This document shows, in pieces, positions 1-12,797 of a DNA stretch of 64,000 nucleotides (positions are counted from its first letter, which is position 1; each line of letters opens with the position of its first letter). The stretch is from Crotophaga sulcirostris (lineage: Eukaryota > Chordata > Aves > Cuculiformes > Crotophagidae), in contig VYZB01000223.1 of NCBI GenBank assembly GCA_013397455.1, positions 769,901 to 833,900 of the forward strand, read 5' to 3'. The position numbers were made by a program, and so were the translations under genes. The notes under the pieces are model-generated. The model ran no database searches, was not told the origin of the DNA, and worked only from the letters and a program-made list of their open reading frames with translations.

Positions 1-3000
1 AATAATAAATAACTTAAGATCTCCAACAGAAAAAGAAATTCTGATGTAAACCAGTCTTGCTTCTTATACCTCAGTCATTGCAACCTTATGTGGCAGATGC
101 AAATCTGGAGTAAAATCATCTAAATGAAGGTGGATATGGCTAGAATTTCTAATGCGTATTGTAATGGGATGAAAATAAACACAAATTAGGAATACAATAC
201 CTAAACTGTTAACTTTTTAAGCTCCAATCAGAGACAGCAAAGATCTTATGAAAATGTAATTTTAATCTTGTACTGCAGTTACGTCACAGATAGCAGTTTT
301 GAACCTTAGATGTAGTACAAAGAGGAGCTAATCAGTTCTTAATTCCCTTTTCTGTGTGTGAATGTGTCAAAGTTGCTTTTCTTTTATATCTGACTTCTTA
401 AAAAAGTTAAACATGCAAGATGGCATTTGTTAGTATGTAGATAGGAGTCTGTAGAAAACCATGCCTTGCATGTAACACTTTGCATTATATTATCTGTATT
501 TCTGACTAGTATTTTTACAAATATTGATATATATATGTATTTTAGAGTAAGTTTCAGATAGTGCTGTATTTTGTCAGTTTCTGATTTTAGTAAAGCTCCT
601 CTGCAGCATAATTACCACCATTCAAACTAGGATAAATATATATTTCCGTGTAATTAGAAGCTGTTTTAGCTACAGATAAGCAGGTATGTAAACTCTGTAC
701 CTGTTTGAGTTCTTCAGTGCTTTGGCTTGTTTAGTGCTTGACCTAATGTCTGGAAAACAATTTCCATGCTCCTGCTTATGGGTCTGGACTCTAGCTGCAG
801 TTCTTTTCATAGCTTGCTTCTTTTAAAGTGCTATTTGTGATGCCTTATCTGTCTCTAAGTTTTGGATATATATCCTTGATCCCCCAAGCATATCATTCTT
901 TGTCTTGCCCTGTTCTGGTCTTCAAATAAACTTCCCTTACTCACAACCATAGCTAGATGCAATTTCTATGGAATGTTCTCCTCTCTGTTAACCCAGGGTG
1001 AGGGCTGCCACCTAATCAAATAATCTTCTGCCCTGACCCTTAACAGGCTCTAAGCTGCTTTTCCTAGCAAAGCAGGTAAACTCTTGGGACAGTGCAGTAA
1101 AGCTTGAAAATACATGATTTTTAAGTATATGCATGTTCTTACAGATTCCAGTAGTGTTTTATAAAAATAGACAAACTCTTCTTTAATGCTCTGGAAGGAA
1201 AAAAAGGAAAGCCACCTTCTATCAGCTGGCTTTGAGGGAAAGTGCTTTCAGCTAAAGTGGGTGGAGGAAGCTGTATTTTATCAGTAAAAGAGGAAACCTT
1301 TTTTCAATAGAAATGAAAACTGTCCTTTCTCAGCATGTTTGAATTACTCTGTTACTGCAGGTCCTAAACTATAATGTCTGTAAAAGCAATGCACCATATG
1401 TATTTGTCTCGTTTCATTTGTAATAACAGGCAGAATAATAAGCAAATCTAAAGATACAATACCGACTAGAACTGACAAATGGTTGGAAAGGTAAAGTGTC
1501 TATCATTGTATCTCTCTCACACCTACATCTGCCTTTTCAGTTGAAAGAAATCAAAGGGAGTCTGTCCTTATTTTCTTGCATATTTGTGAGAGCATGTATA
1601 AATTGCTAAGATCTGAGAAGAGAGGGAGTTGATACTATTCAGATCCAGTTAGACATAGTTGAAAAAACTGGTGAAATGGGTTCGGGACACAGGGGAACAC
1701 TGCTCTCTTTACCTAGAAAACATCTGCCTAAGACCAGAAGAAAGGCACGGGCCACAGAAGCCTTGTGAAGCTGTAGGTTAATAGGGTGGTTTTTGGCATT
1801 TTGCATCACTGCAGAATGCTGGATTTCAAATTGCTGGAGCAAGTGCAGAAGTATAGTTGTCTCTAGCATACATGCATTTACTGAAATAGTGGTTGTAAAT
1901 CCTTCTGAACCGTGGATCTTGCTGCCCAGGGTGGTGTGAATTAAATGTCCTGATAGTAGGATTATTTCTTTGGGTATCCTTTTCAGCTCTTGCTGGTAAT
2001 TGACACCCCCAAGGACTCGAAGCCACAGATTGAAAATCACTGCATGGAATTTTTTTTTTAACTGTATTATAAAGAGTGATCTTCTGATCTCCTAGACTTA
2101 TTGCTAGTTCTGGCTAGAATAAACTGGGGATAAAAATGCTTTCTGTATCTTTGACCCTGTGCCTGTAGTTGTATCACCGTATCAGCTAGCTCTTTGCAGA
2201 ACAAATATATGGAAACAATTTGAAAGGAAGATTGAGACTAAAAGGTTACATTTTTCTTGAGACTGTGCTGTTTGCATTATAATTTTCTGTAGTGATCTTA
2301 TTTGCCAAGCAGCTGATAAGTTTTCTTGATGGCATCCAGCTGTAATTGGGGTTGGTATAATTGGCTGCTTTTTTCTTAAGACATTTGTGCTGGGGGACTC
2401 TGATAAGAGATGTGGGCTGACTGCTCAAAGGCCTTGCAATAACTGGTGGTAAGAGTTGCAAGCACCAGTACAGTGTTTGATTTTTGTCATTTATGTGCTG
2501 GTCTACCACAGCTGGAAAGGCTTATTGCTGTGGTTTAACTCTGCTAGAGACACACAGGTACTGGTCTGACTTGTGAAGTTCTTTCTGCAGTAACTGATTA
2601 GGTGATAGAGATTGGCCTGTGCAGGGTATTAATGAGCTATTAATGTATGTAACATCAATCTTGTGGAAACAATCCCATGAATTATTTTATGTGGTACCTG
2701 TTCTGTCATTGGTCATATGTTGGTTGACTGGTCCATGTTTGAGCCAGTACAAATTCTGGAAGTGATGATTCAGGCAGCAAACTATACTAATAATTTAGTA
2801 GTAAAACAACAGAGTCTGATTTGAAGCAATGCCAAAAGGTCTTAATTCATTCTTTCTTTGTCTGGTGGCAGAGAGAAAACTGGGGAATTGCTTCATTATT
2901 GATCCCCTAACAGTTTGAGTTGGGGACAAATTTCCAATACCAGTAAGTAACTTGGCTCTTTCAAAACTAATCAGAATAGATGATAGTGTTATTTGGAATA

Positions 3001-6000
3001 CCTTTTAGCATATATGTTGTGGGGAGTTTAATGAAGGTAGTCTGACATTCTGTGTCTGTTGACCTTTTTTGTTATCATGGAAGAGAAAAATACTTGCATT
3101 AACAAATGCTATATGTAGTATGATATGGTAAATTGCATCCATTTTAGCTGTGTGTTTTTCCATAGCTCTGACTGCCATGATTGCAGTCCCTGTGTAATCT
3201 GTTTTCATTTGTAGTGCTGTCATCTGTGTGAAAATTAAGTAGCTTGATAGAGCTTTCAAGGAAAGCATGATGCAGCATGGTCACATGTGTTCATGTAAAT
3301 GTTCAAGGCCCCCTCAGCTGAGGAGGTGAGGAGGTAAGCACTGTGCTTGTGCAATTCTCCACTCTGTGCTTCTGTTCTATGCAGAGACTTTCTTGGGAGT
3401 GTATACTGAGGACTGTGTGGTTTGTAGTTTCAATTTGAAAAACAGGAGGAAGTATGACCCCATATGCCAAGTATCTCTGCTTGCCACAGGATGTGACTTT
3501 TTTTTTTGCCACAGGAATTCAGAAGTGCAACTAAGAACTCCCAGGGAACTAATTTGGTGCTAATATAGAATACTACCTGTATTTTTATAGCCGTGACAGA
3601 TTTTACTACTTTAGACATGGTGAAACTGGTTTTGGTGATGCTCTTTTCTCAAGGTGCAAAGCACCTTGTCTGGCAACTGTGGCTGTCTGCCAGTGTTTGA
3701 ATCACCATTGGATACTACCTTTTTCTTGCCATGGTGTTCCTCACATATTCTGGATCTGTAGCATGGGACGAGAAAATCTCGGCTCTTTGGTGATGAGTGA
3801 AGATTTAGTCCTGCTCTGCTGCTTTCAGTAGAAGAGTGAAGTTACTCTCAGGCGGTTGGATGGGGATTCTGTGTTTTGTACCCATGAGGTTCAGGTCCTG
3901 AATCCAAGTGTTTGGACGTCCTGGACATTTTATCCTTTCACTCTGATGCCAGGAGGGGTAGGTGATGCCACTGAACAGTTGGTCTTTGCACTTCTGACGT
4001 AGTATGGTCACTTAAGGAATCATAAAAAGATTTAGCTTCCTGGCATCCTCCTCTTCCTTAGAGAAAGAGTAGTTAAAGGACCGCAGATTTTTTTATGCGG
4101 AGTCATTACAGCTGCTGGGAGCTCTTGCTTTGCACCGAGGTTAAAGAAGCCCTTACAGGAATTATAACTTGGCTGGACTTGCTGTTAATCTGTGTTAATC
4201 TGAAGATCTTGTGTGATTTAAGTCTTTGGGACTTCATGTTGCAAAAGGCTGCCTAATTAAAAAGGGCACTTGCCTGGGATTGGGTGCAGCTTGTTACTGT
4301 GGTACACTGTAAGGCACGATGCTTCTGCCTCCTACCTGTTTGGCAAAGTACCATCCACTTTCTGGTGTGGAATGGCTTTGTAACTTCAGTGGATTTTATA
4401 TTAGCTTCTGATTGATCATGCTGTTGTTGAATTCTCCCACGAGAAGTTTCCCACAAGAAAAAAATGGAGATTTTCCTTTTCCGTAAGGACTTGCAGAGTT
4501 TTCAGAGGAGAATTCGAAAGTCAGAATAAAGACATTTGCTCATATTTTCATATCAGTCTTCCCCTGACTTCTTCCGTCTCCCTGCAGCCAAAAGATATGC
4601 ATATTGAAAGTTAAGTTCTGAAGTAAATACCATGAAATTTTGGGTGACTTTGTTATACAGTACTATTTTTCTTCCCTCTGTGAATAGAGAAGAATTCTGC
4701 TTTCTGGAAATTCTGTGTTTGATTTTTGCAGCCAGCTTGGCACATCGAAAACAACTTCAGATTTTCTACTGTGGAGCACCACCACTGGAATTTTACTACA
4801 GCCTGAACAATCCTACCACTGGGTGATCATCTGCACAAATGTGCTGTCCCTAATTTAAGCAGCACATATCATACGACAAGAGGTACTCCAGGCTGTCCTC
4901 AATATAAAATCTAATTTCAAAACACTCACTTCTCTAAGCTTTGTCTGTGGCAGGAAGAATAAGACCAGTAGTGATTCTAATGCTTTTCAGCTGGTGGGGA
5001 ACTCAGCAGAACATTTTGTGGCTTGAGCGCATGTGTTTATGCATAAACAACCAAATTAAGGTTTAAAAGAACAGTATCACAAAAAAGAATAATACAGGTT
5101 ATTCATTATCAGGATAATGCTAATGACAGGAGACTATTTGTGTTGAAAAACTTATATTGTCGTGTAAAGAATTTCAATTTTATGTCTTTTCCCATTCAGC
5201 TGAAGTTGTTACATAACCCTTTCTGCAGACTTGGGGATAACTGGTAGTAAAATTGCAATGGAAAGTTAACGCAGAGGTAGATGAAGTGCACACTGCACTT
5301 CAGTGCTATAAGAGTTCTGTAATGCGTGTAAATCTTGATATTGAAAATATATGGGTACTTGTTTGGTATTGCAATAAGCATGTTACCGCTGAGTAATGGT
5401 ACCACTGCATGGGTCAAAACTAGATGAAGATTTACTGAGGTTTATACAATCCTGCTGGACCCACTATTCCCAAGGTAACAGCACCTTATGGATGAGACAG
5501 TGCTGCCATTCTGATAAACCTTAGTGTAGTTACAGTTGGTGTCTTTTTCCTGTTATAGCTCACACCAATTTTGGACTAGAATAAACAACACTGTAGAGGC
5601 TTTTTGGTCAAGGTAATTTGCAGTTTTCTGGCTGACTTGTGCTCACAGGAGTATTTTGCTGCCTTCCTGTTGCTAACCAGCAGAGCTAAAAGTGTAGGAC
5701 ATGTCTGGGAAACGTTTATGTTCTGACCATCTTGCAAATAGAAACCATTCTGAGAAACACCCCTTGTGGCATGGTGAGGCAGCACGCTGCTTACTGATTT
5801 TGGCATATGTAGCAAAGAATAAATACAGGTCATGAATACTATTTTGCCCTGCTGGGTATGAACTCTCCTTTAGCAGTACTTTTGGAGCAAGACCTCAGCA
5901 GCAAGCAACTGAAAGCTTTCATTCCCTCTGCCAGTGTACTGTAATCATACCCTGGGATGAAAGGGACTAATTGATGCCTCAGTACTAGGGAACACGTAGG

Positions 6001-9000
6001 TAATTTTCTGTGGATCAAATACAGTGGCAGTTAATGCTGGATTTAGGTTGGGGTGAGAGGAAAAGAGAAGGACTGCTGTTAGGGAGAAGGAGGAGCACGT
6101 ATGTAATCCCCTTGTGCATGAACCCCTTTCTCTCACTGCTGACCATGACAGTCTTGATCGATAGCATGCCAGATGTACCCACACCTGGTACAGTGAGGCA
6201 ATTTGTCCAGCATGTATGGAGGCTTCCTCTTTTTTCTCAGACACGTAAATGGAGATCTGCCTTTCAGAACAACCTGCAGCCCTTTTTGTGTGGGCTGTTA
6301 GGCTTTTTTTTAAAGCGCTACTGTTCTGAGTGCAATAAACAGAGCATATTTTAGAATAATTCTACAGGGAATTGATTTTTAGTATAACCTGGTTGTCAGC
6401 ACTCAGAAGCCTTTGGATATTGCTTAAAACTGGTTTTCTATTGCAAACTTTGGGAGGTCAGAGCCTTTGAAATAGTTGTATGGAGTAAGCAGTGTTCTAC
6501 AAATAAAAGAAAATAAAGAACTCTGAGCCGTGTTGCTTTCAGAGCCTCCCAGTTCCTGCAAAACCTGAGTGACCCCACGAATGTACTTTTTAAAGAGGAA
6601 ATGCTGCTATCTCATCAAGGCTCCTGAAAAGAAAAAAAATAGAAAAAAAAAAGTAGAAGAAAAGAGTAGAGAATGTCTAAGGCCAGTAAAGCTTGTGGTA
6701 CTAAGATAAAAAACATCTATCATTGAAGCAATCAGAGCTGGAATCTTCTAAAGTGCTTGGGATATGTGGATAAAGGAGAAGATTCTTGGAAGTTCTTTAA
6801 CTGAACTAAAATACAACTTAACCAAGGACTATGGCCTCTTTCAACAGTGTATAAGAATTAAAAAAAAAACCAACAAAATCAAAAAATCCAAACCAAGAAA
6901 TTTGCATCACTGTAATGCCAGGTTTGGGAACATATCTTGTTTGTAGGCTGTTCAATTAAGTGTTTGGTTGGTATAACACTTAAGGAAGGAAGAACTCACC
7001 TCTCTAACGGTAAGTCCTTTAGTTTGTTGGCATTTTAGTAACATTCAGTGCACATTTTATTGCTCAAACAGTTAATTTGTTAGTGAACATGTACATTTAT
7101 CTTGTTCTGAATGTGTAGGTGTTCGTTCTGACTGAATACATCTGTAGATGCATGCTATAGAACATAATGAAAGCTTAAAATACTCAGTTCCTGGCATCAT
7201 AGTAACCAGTTTAAGCATTTGCTCAACATCTCCATTCATGAGTAGCCAGCCTTGAGTCTTCTGTGTATCTCATGACAGTTGTGTGATAATTATATTTTGA
7301 GAGAGTTTGGGGTTGGGGAAACTCTGCAATTAACTTCCAGTTAAGAGGTGAAAATGGTTTCCCAGGGTTCCATTGAGATAACAGCTTGAGCTGGAAATGT
7401 GCTGAATGCCTGTGCAGACCAATGAAATGCTGTTGCTGTGGGCAGCCCCTGGTGCCCACTCCCTTAAGGCTAGGATGTACGCTGTCCAGGATCCTGGAAT
7501 TCCCATGTGGTGTGATCCTGCTCAGGTCAAATGTGTCCTAGTGCATTCTGTAGTGAAGTGTTCCCATCTGCTGCCGTAGTGATGAACACCACAGTACAGG
7601 TCCAGACATTCTTACTTGCATAGGTTTAGCTTACACCCGGTTATTTCCGTTCTGGTTTGTGGGATTACTAAGCACTTCAGTTTCCTGTAGAGCTGGAGAT
7701 GGCAAACCTTGATCAGGACCACAACTTTGATACAAGTATTAACAAATCAATCTCTTCAACATCTATGAGGTGGGTAAGTGTTAACCCTGAAGTCTAAGAC
7801 AAGTTTTATGGTGTCCATGCTTTTCTGGATGTCACTTTGGGAACACCTCCAGTAATATTCTGTTCACACCACAGAGTTTAAATAGAGGATTTTTACCAAA
7901 TGAATTTTTTACTCATTTGCTATGTGACCTTGTACACTAGGTATCGCAGGTGGGCACATACACATTAAGGTCTCTTTTGAAATGTCCTCTTTGAAAGTCA
8001 CTACTAGATAGAGGATTCAGAAATTGTTATACAAATGCATAGTATATTTATATGTGCATTGATATTTACATAGTATAATCCATAATTACTTACGAAAAGT
8101 ACATGATATTTAAATATCTACACTATGCAGTAAATCAAACATTGCCTGATGTGTCCAACCTAAATCCTTTTTTGTAGAGGAAAAATGAAAAAAAAAAAAG
8201 AGTTCTTGATTTATAAAAGTTTCCAAGTGGCCTATCAACGCTGTTAGGTGAATTTTTTTTATTATCTGCAAAAATCTTCATGAGAGAAACAGAATAACTC
8301 GCTAAGAAGACCTTTCTTTGGGTACCTGAAATTTTAAAAGCTGGATACTTTGTTTCCTTCAGTGCTACAGCCTAAATTCATGGTGAATCCAGGCTTTTTT
8401 AGGTAAAGCTACTCAACCAAACTCTTTACTATTTCATGAAAATAGGATTTCTAGGACTGTGTACTGTAAAAAGTGTGAAAACAATTTGAAACATTAAAGA
8501 TATTAATTAAAAAAATCCCCTTTGAGATTGCTTAGCTGTGCAATAAGCAATTTACCTGACTCTGCACAACTGATAGCTCTACTGTCAATGTTTGAGGATG
8601 TCTGGTCCCTTGCTATGGATGATCCTGTAAGCATAAATTAATGTTTTGTGAATTAATAGTTATGCATGGTTTTAAGGATAAAAGGAGATTTTAGTTTGAC
8701 CTAATTTTCCAGTTACTGCCTTTTGCAATAACACGCTGCTACCTGCAGCTATAGCTAAATACTCAATTGAAACAAAGGTAAAATCTATGAATATGTAAAT
8801 ATTTGTGACTTAAAAATACTTTGATAGAAGTTGCTAAAGCTGTAAACCTTGATCTGTTTTTGATGTGGATGGTCCCTGAAGAGAGATTCAGATTCTAAGC
8901 TGAGTTTCTTCTCTCAAATGCCTGCATTGTCTTCGCTAATAAATTTGCATGCAAACTGGAGGAAGGCGTTTGGCCTATTCTTAGAGCAAGTCAAAATTAC

Positions 9001-9109
9001 ATTCTGCTTCTTCATGATCAGCTGTACATCTTCCTGTTATCTCTACTGCATCAACAGTGTGTGCAAGGCACAAACGAAAAGTCTTTGCCTTGGGGGAATT
9101 TACAGCTTA
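1..9109. other. Non-coding region, nothing recognised
   Basis: AT-rich DNA with only short or unconvincing open frames on both strands. The longest (minus 1639-2040, 133 codons) begins at GTG and matches nothing I know. The region may be intergenic or a long intron of a neighbouring gene; in human the next gene on this side is PPP3R1. I saw none of the EF-hand coding blocks expected for PPP3R1. Confidence 0.5.
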
Positions 9110-9220
9110 AATGTTCAGTGCCATGGTTTAGATGATGGGCTGTTGTTAGTGTTGGGTTATAGGTTGGACTCAGTGATCTCAGAGGTCCTTTCCAACCCTT
9201 TTAATACTGTGATACTGTTA
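9110..9220 (+). mobile_element. CR1 LINE 3' end (plus orientation, diverged)
   Basis: CCATGGTTTAGATGATGGGC, then GGGTTATAGGTTGGACTCAG and GTGATCTCAGAGGTCCTTTC, ending in TTTAATACTGTGATACTG, which is a decayed form of the CR1 terminal repeat. A 5'-truncated copy of about 110 bp. Confidence 0.85.
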
Positions 9221-12200
9221 TTTGATGATTTCATTTGGGTTAAGATGTCACTATTCTTTCCCAGTAAGTTGTGGTGTGCGGATAGATGCCAGCTTGGCTC
9301 CTGCCGTGCTGCAGGAAGAGAGCATGCACTGTTGGTTTTGCCCTTCTTACTGGAAGTTTCCCACATCTGATCTAGTTGCATCAACATGCACGTGGCTGCT
9401 TCCTAACTCGGTTCTTAAAATACTACCCCTCTTAGCTTAAACACTTGATGTAGTTGAAGTTTTTCTAAAGTTAATTACTCTGACAATTGGGTGAATACGT
9501 GTGTAGTTATTCTGGCAGACTAGCGAGAAAGGAGAAAAATTTCAGTGGAAGAAAAGATCTGTAATAGGTGGCTGGGAGCAGAAGCCTCCCTACTTGCCTG
9601 CTGTTACCAAAGCACCACCTCCACCCACAGGTGTAGTTACTGACACCCATCGGGTGGGTAAAACTGGATTCGATATAAGACTTGAGACCAGAGCTGGATC
9701 TGGGTCAGGCTGAGTGTCGGGGGGAGTGTAGTGCACGTGGACAGGGAAGAGCTGGCAACAGATGGCATCATAGTGGAAAGAATGAGGCAGCTCATCAGAT
9801 GGCAATGTTTCTGCTGCGTTTTGCCAGTTATTTGTTTTTCTTCAGAGAAATTCAGAGGAATTCAATGTTTGGTTAAGTTTTGCCATTAGTTTTTGTAGTC
9901 ATTGATCCTAGGAAATCATCTTATCTACTCTGAGTTTAGTATTCCTTAAATCCAAAGCGATTTTAAGGAATATGGCCAGTGATCACATTTGAGGACTGGA
10001 TTTTCTTTAAAAAAAGAGTCCAAGTTATACATAAATCTTGTGGCAAAGGGTTCCCCAAAACCCTAAGGAGAATATTCTTCTTTGTGGCAAATGGTTTTAC
10101 TGTAATTTCTGACTCATAACCTTCTGAAAAAGGGAAATATGCTACTGATTGTGAGTTTATGAACTAAACATTTCAACCAAGTTAACTTGTTTATATCAAC
10201 TTTATATCAACAGTAAGCACAGAGTTAGGAAATACAGCTTATATTTTACAAGTAGGGGTGATTTAGTGATTGCATAGATGCAAAGGACTCATACTCATTT
10301 TTTATTGAAATAAGCATTTCTTAAGCTTTGTTAAACAATGAGATAGAGTTTTATTAATAATGCCTGTTTTTCTTAAGCAAAAACCTAAAATGTATAAAAC
10401 CAAGCATTAACTTCATCTCTAGGGAGTTTAGCAGTTTAGTTTTCAGAAGAGGTGGGATTCTTGCTGACTAATTTTTTGTGTGCTTTTTTTTAATTCTTGC
10501 CATAGGTTTAAATTATCATTAGCTTATAGTGAATTACAGTGATTCTTAAGCTTTAACATTTTAATACTTTTTTACATCTGTTTAGTTAAAAAAATGAGTA
10601 GCTGCCTGTGAGAAGGACAACTGCTTTCTTGAAGGGAGAATTTATCTAATTATATATAAACATTTATTCCATGCTCATCACCATAGTAACTGAGGCCTCA
10701 AGTCGATGTGCTTTGCTGAGCAGGATTGCACATACTGTAGTGAGCCACGGCCTGAACTTCTGAAGTGCAATTTTGCATTTGGTTGAGGCACAGCTGGTCC
10801 CTGTTACACCTTCTTGGCCTCTCTCTTGTGCCACTCTTTGTATTGCTGTGGCTGCAAGCGTGGTGGAGTCAGGGAGCTAATGTAATGAAAAAATACCCTC
10901 AGTACTCCCCAAAAATTAGTGTATACCAGCTTGTTCTTCTGATCTGGCTGACCACATGATTGTGTGAGCACTAGGGAGGCTCTGAGGAAGGTCAAGAATG
11001 TGTGAATGTGCTAAGTGTGGGGAGAGACAGCTACAGATTAAGCTGATTACAAAGCTGCTGCTGAAGCTCCTTGTTTAGGGCCTGACTGTGCTGTAGCTGA
11101 AACTGTTGAAAACCAGGTACTGGGTTGGCAGTTAAGGAGTTTAAGTGAGAAAATGATCTAACTCATATTAATTTTGAAATGTTTTTGTGATTTTAGCAGT
11201 ATGTTCCTGAGCCAAGTATATCTTCTGCCTTTGCTGAAGTGCTCTTCTGAGAACGGAAAATGCTAAAAGGATGGAAATTTGATGTCTCATATGCTGGCCT
11301 CTGAAGAGTGGTCATGGTATTTTATCAGAATTCCCACTAGAATCATAGAATCATACTGTAACAATCAACTTACTGCAGCTCTCTATTTTTAGTTTTATCT
11401 TCTTTTTATCTGTGCCTAGGCAATTGCTTTCAGAGAAGACTCATCTTTTCACTTCAGCTTTCTTTTTCAACAACCACAAGGGTAGTAGCTAGCTATTTTT
11501 ATAGTTTATTTGTAAATAAATCTCAGATATATTCCTTTTTCGACTGCTCCCTCTGCCTTATAAAACGTTGCAATAGAATGTGTTTTGTAACTGCGAAACT
11601 TTACAGACTCGGCTTCTAAAACATATTTATCCTAAAATCTTGATGGGGCTTTTAAGTTTTATCTACTGCATTAACCAGACCTTCATTTTGAGCCTTTAAA
11701 ATTATGGTGCCATTTTATTTTCCAGCAATTTTCATCACTTCTCCATCAAAGGTCATCATCCCATGGAGACTTGCACACTTGTTGAACAATGAATGTTCTA
11801 AGTGATACTGCTTATTTATTACTCTTCTGTCCTGTTACGTGATTTGAAGACAGTCAGGTACTGGGGCTTCTACATTACTTCTGCAGTATTTGCAAAAAGA
11901 GGAGTGATTTGCAGGTGTAACAGCACTACAGTTAATCATACTTGCAAACTGCAGCATGAAATGTGATCTTGTATAGCCATTTATAGTCTGAGTTTTTAAG
12001 AACCGTAACTTGGCTTTTGGCTTGGTTAACTTCTGTGGCTGTTGTAGATTACATTTGCAATCAAGTTGTTGCCAAACTTCCACTCCATGTTAAGGTCATG
12101 TTTACTACTGCGCAACTGCATAATGAAGAGTTGCAGTAAAAGCAAAATAAACTTTAGGACTCTTGACGAAGCAGCTTAGTGCTGCTCTGCGGGAGCCTGT

Positions 12201-12266
12201 GGATGTTGGGCAGAAGCTCAAACTGACTGTAGACCAAAGCAGAAAGTTGTTGGCAGCAGTTAAATT

Positions 12267-12797
12267 TTACTGTTTCATTATAGCTGATGTGTCCTTGACT
12301 GCAGCTCTAATAAAAACATCTTGTGAGTGTTCCGAGTACTGTTTAAAAAAGAACATAAATGTAAGAAAACTAGGGCTCTCCATATGTAGTGTTAGTACTG
12401 TGCAAGATTTTAATCTATTTAGCTGGATTGAGTGATCTGGTGGCCTCCAAGAAGAACTGAACACATTAAATTTCTGGCACTGCCGATGAGAAGAATGCTG
12501 TTGCTGGAACATTTGAGTTCCTGTTACTTTTCCAGGGAATAGATACAAAGGCTGAATATGGTCCTCCCAGATGAGGGTTAAGGTATGCTGGCAGTGAGCT
12601 GCAATGGAGCTTACATTATGACTATAACTGTTCTGGATTAGACATCCACGCCCACAAACCACTTTTTGTTTTAAAATCTTGTAGATAGATGTATCTTTGC
12701 TGGTGTGAATGCCAGTAACTATTTGAGCTTTAAAAAAGCCAAACCAAACCAAAGCAACAACAGTGGCCAAGGGAAGGAGTAATACTGCCACTGACAT
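12267..12797 (-). CDS. Unassigned ORF, 176 codons, probably chance
   Basis: I do not recognise this frame. From the ATG at 12797 (A at -3) it runs 176 codons and starts MSVAVLLLPLATVVALVWFG, a strongly hydrophobic segment resembling a signal anchor. The rest is Ser-, His- and Gln-rich without a known motif. The frame stays open upstream to a GTG at 12914 (215 codons). It is the longest single-frame ORF in the window that is not explained by a gene or by GC-rich sequence. No promoter or splice context supports it. Chance is the likeliest explanation. Confidence 0.15.
   Translation of the reverse strand: MSVAVLLLPLATVVALVWFGFFKAQIVTGIHTSKDTSIYKILKQKVVCGRGCLIQNSYSHNVSSIAAHCQHTLTLIWEDHIQPLYLFPGKVTGTQMFQQQHSSHRQCQKFNVFSSSWRPPDHSIQLNRLKSCTVLTLHMESPSFLTFMFFFKQYSEHSQDVFIRAAVKDTSAIMKQ

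Noticed and set aside
1639..2040. 133-codon minus-strand frame with an overlapping second frame.
   Set aside because: It starts at GTG, has no recognisable domain and no repeat signature.
11338..11360. AATCATAGAATCAT resembling a CR1 terminal repeat.
   Set aside because: Only about 15 nt match and no CR1 body sequence adjoins it.
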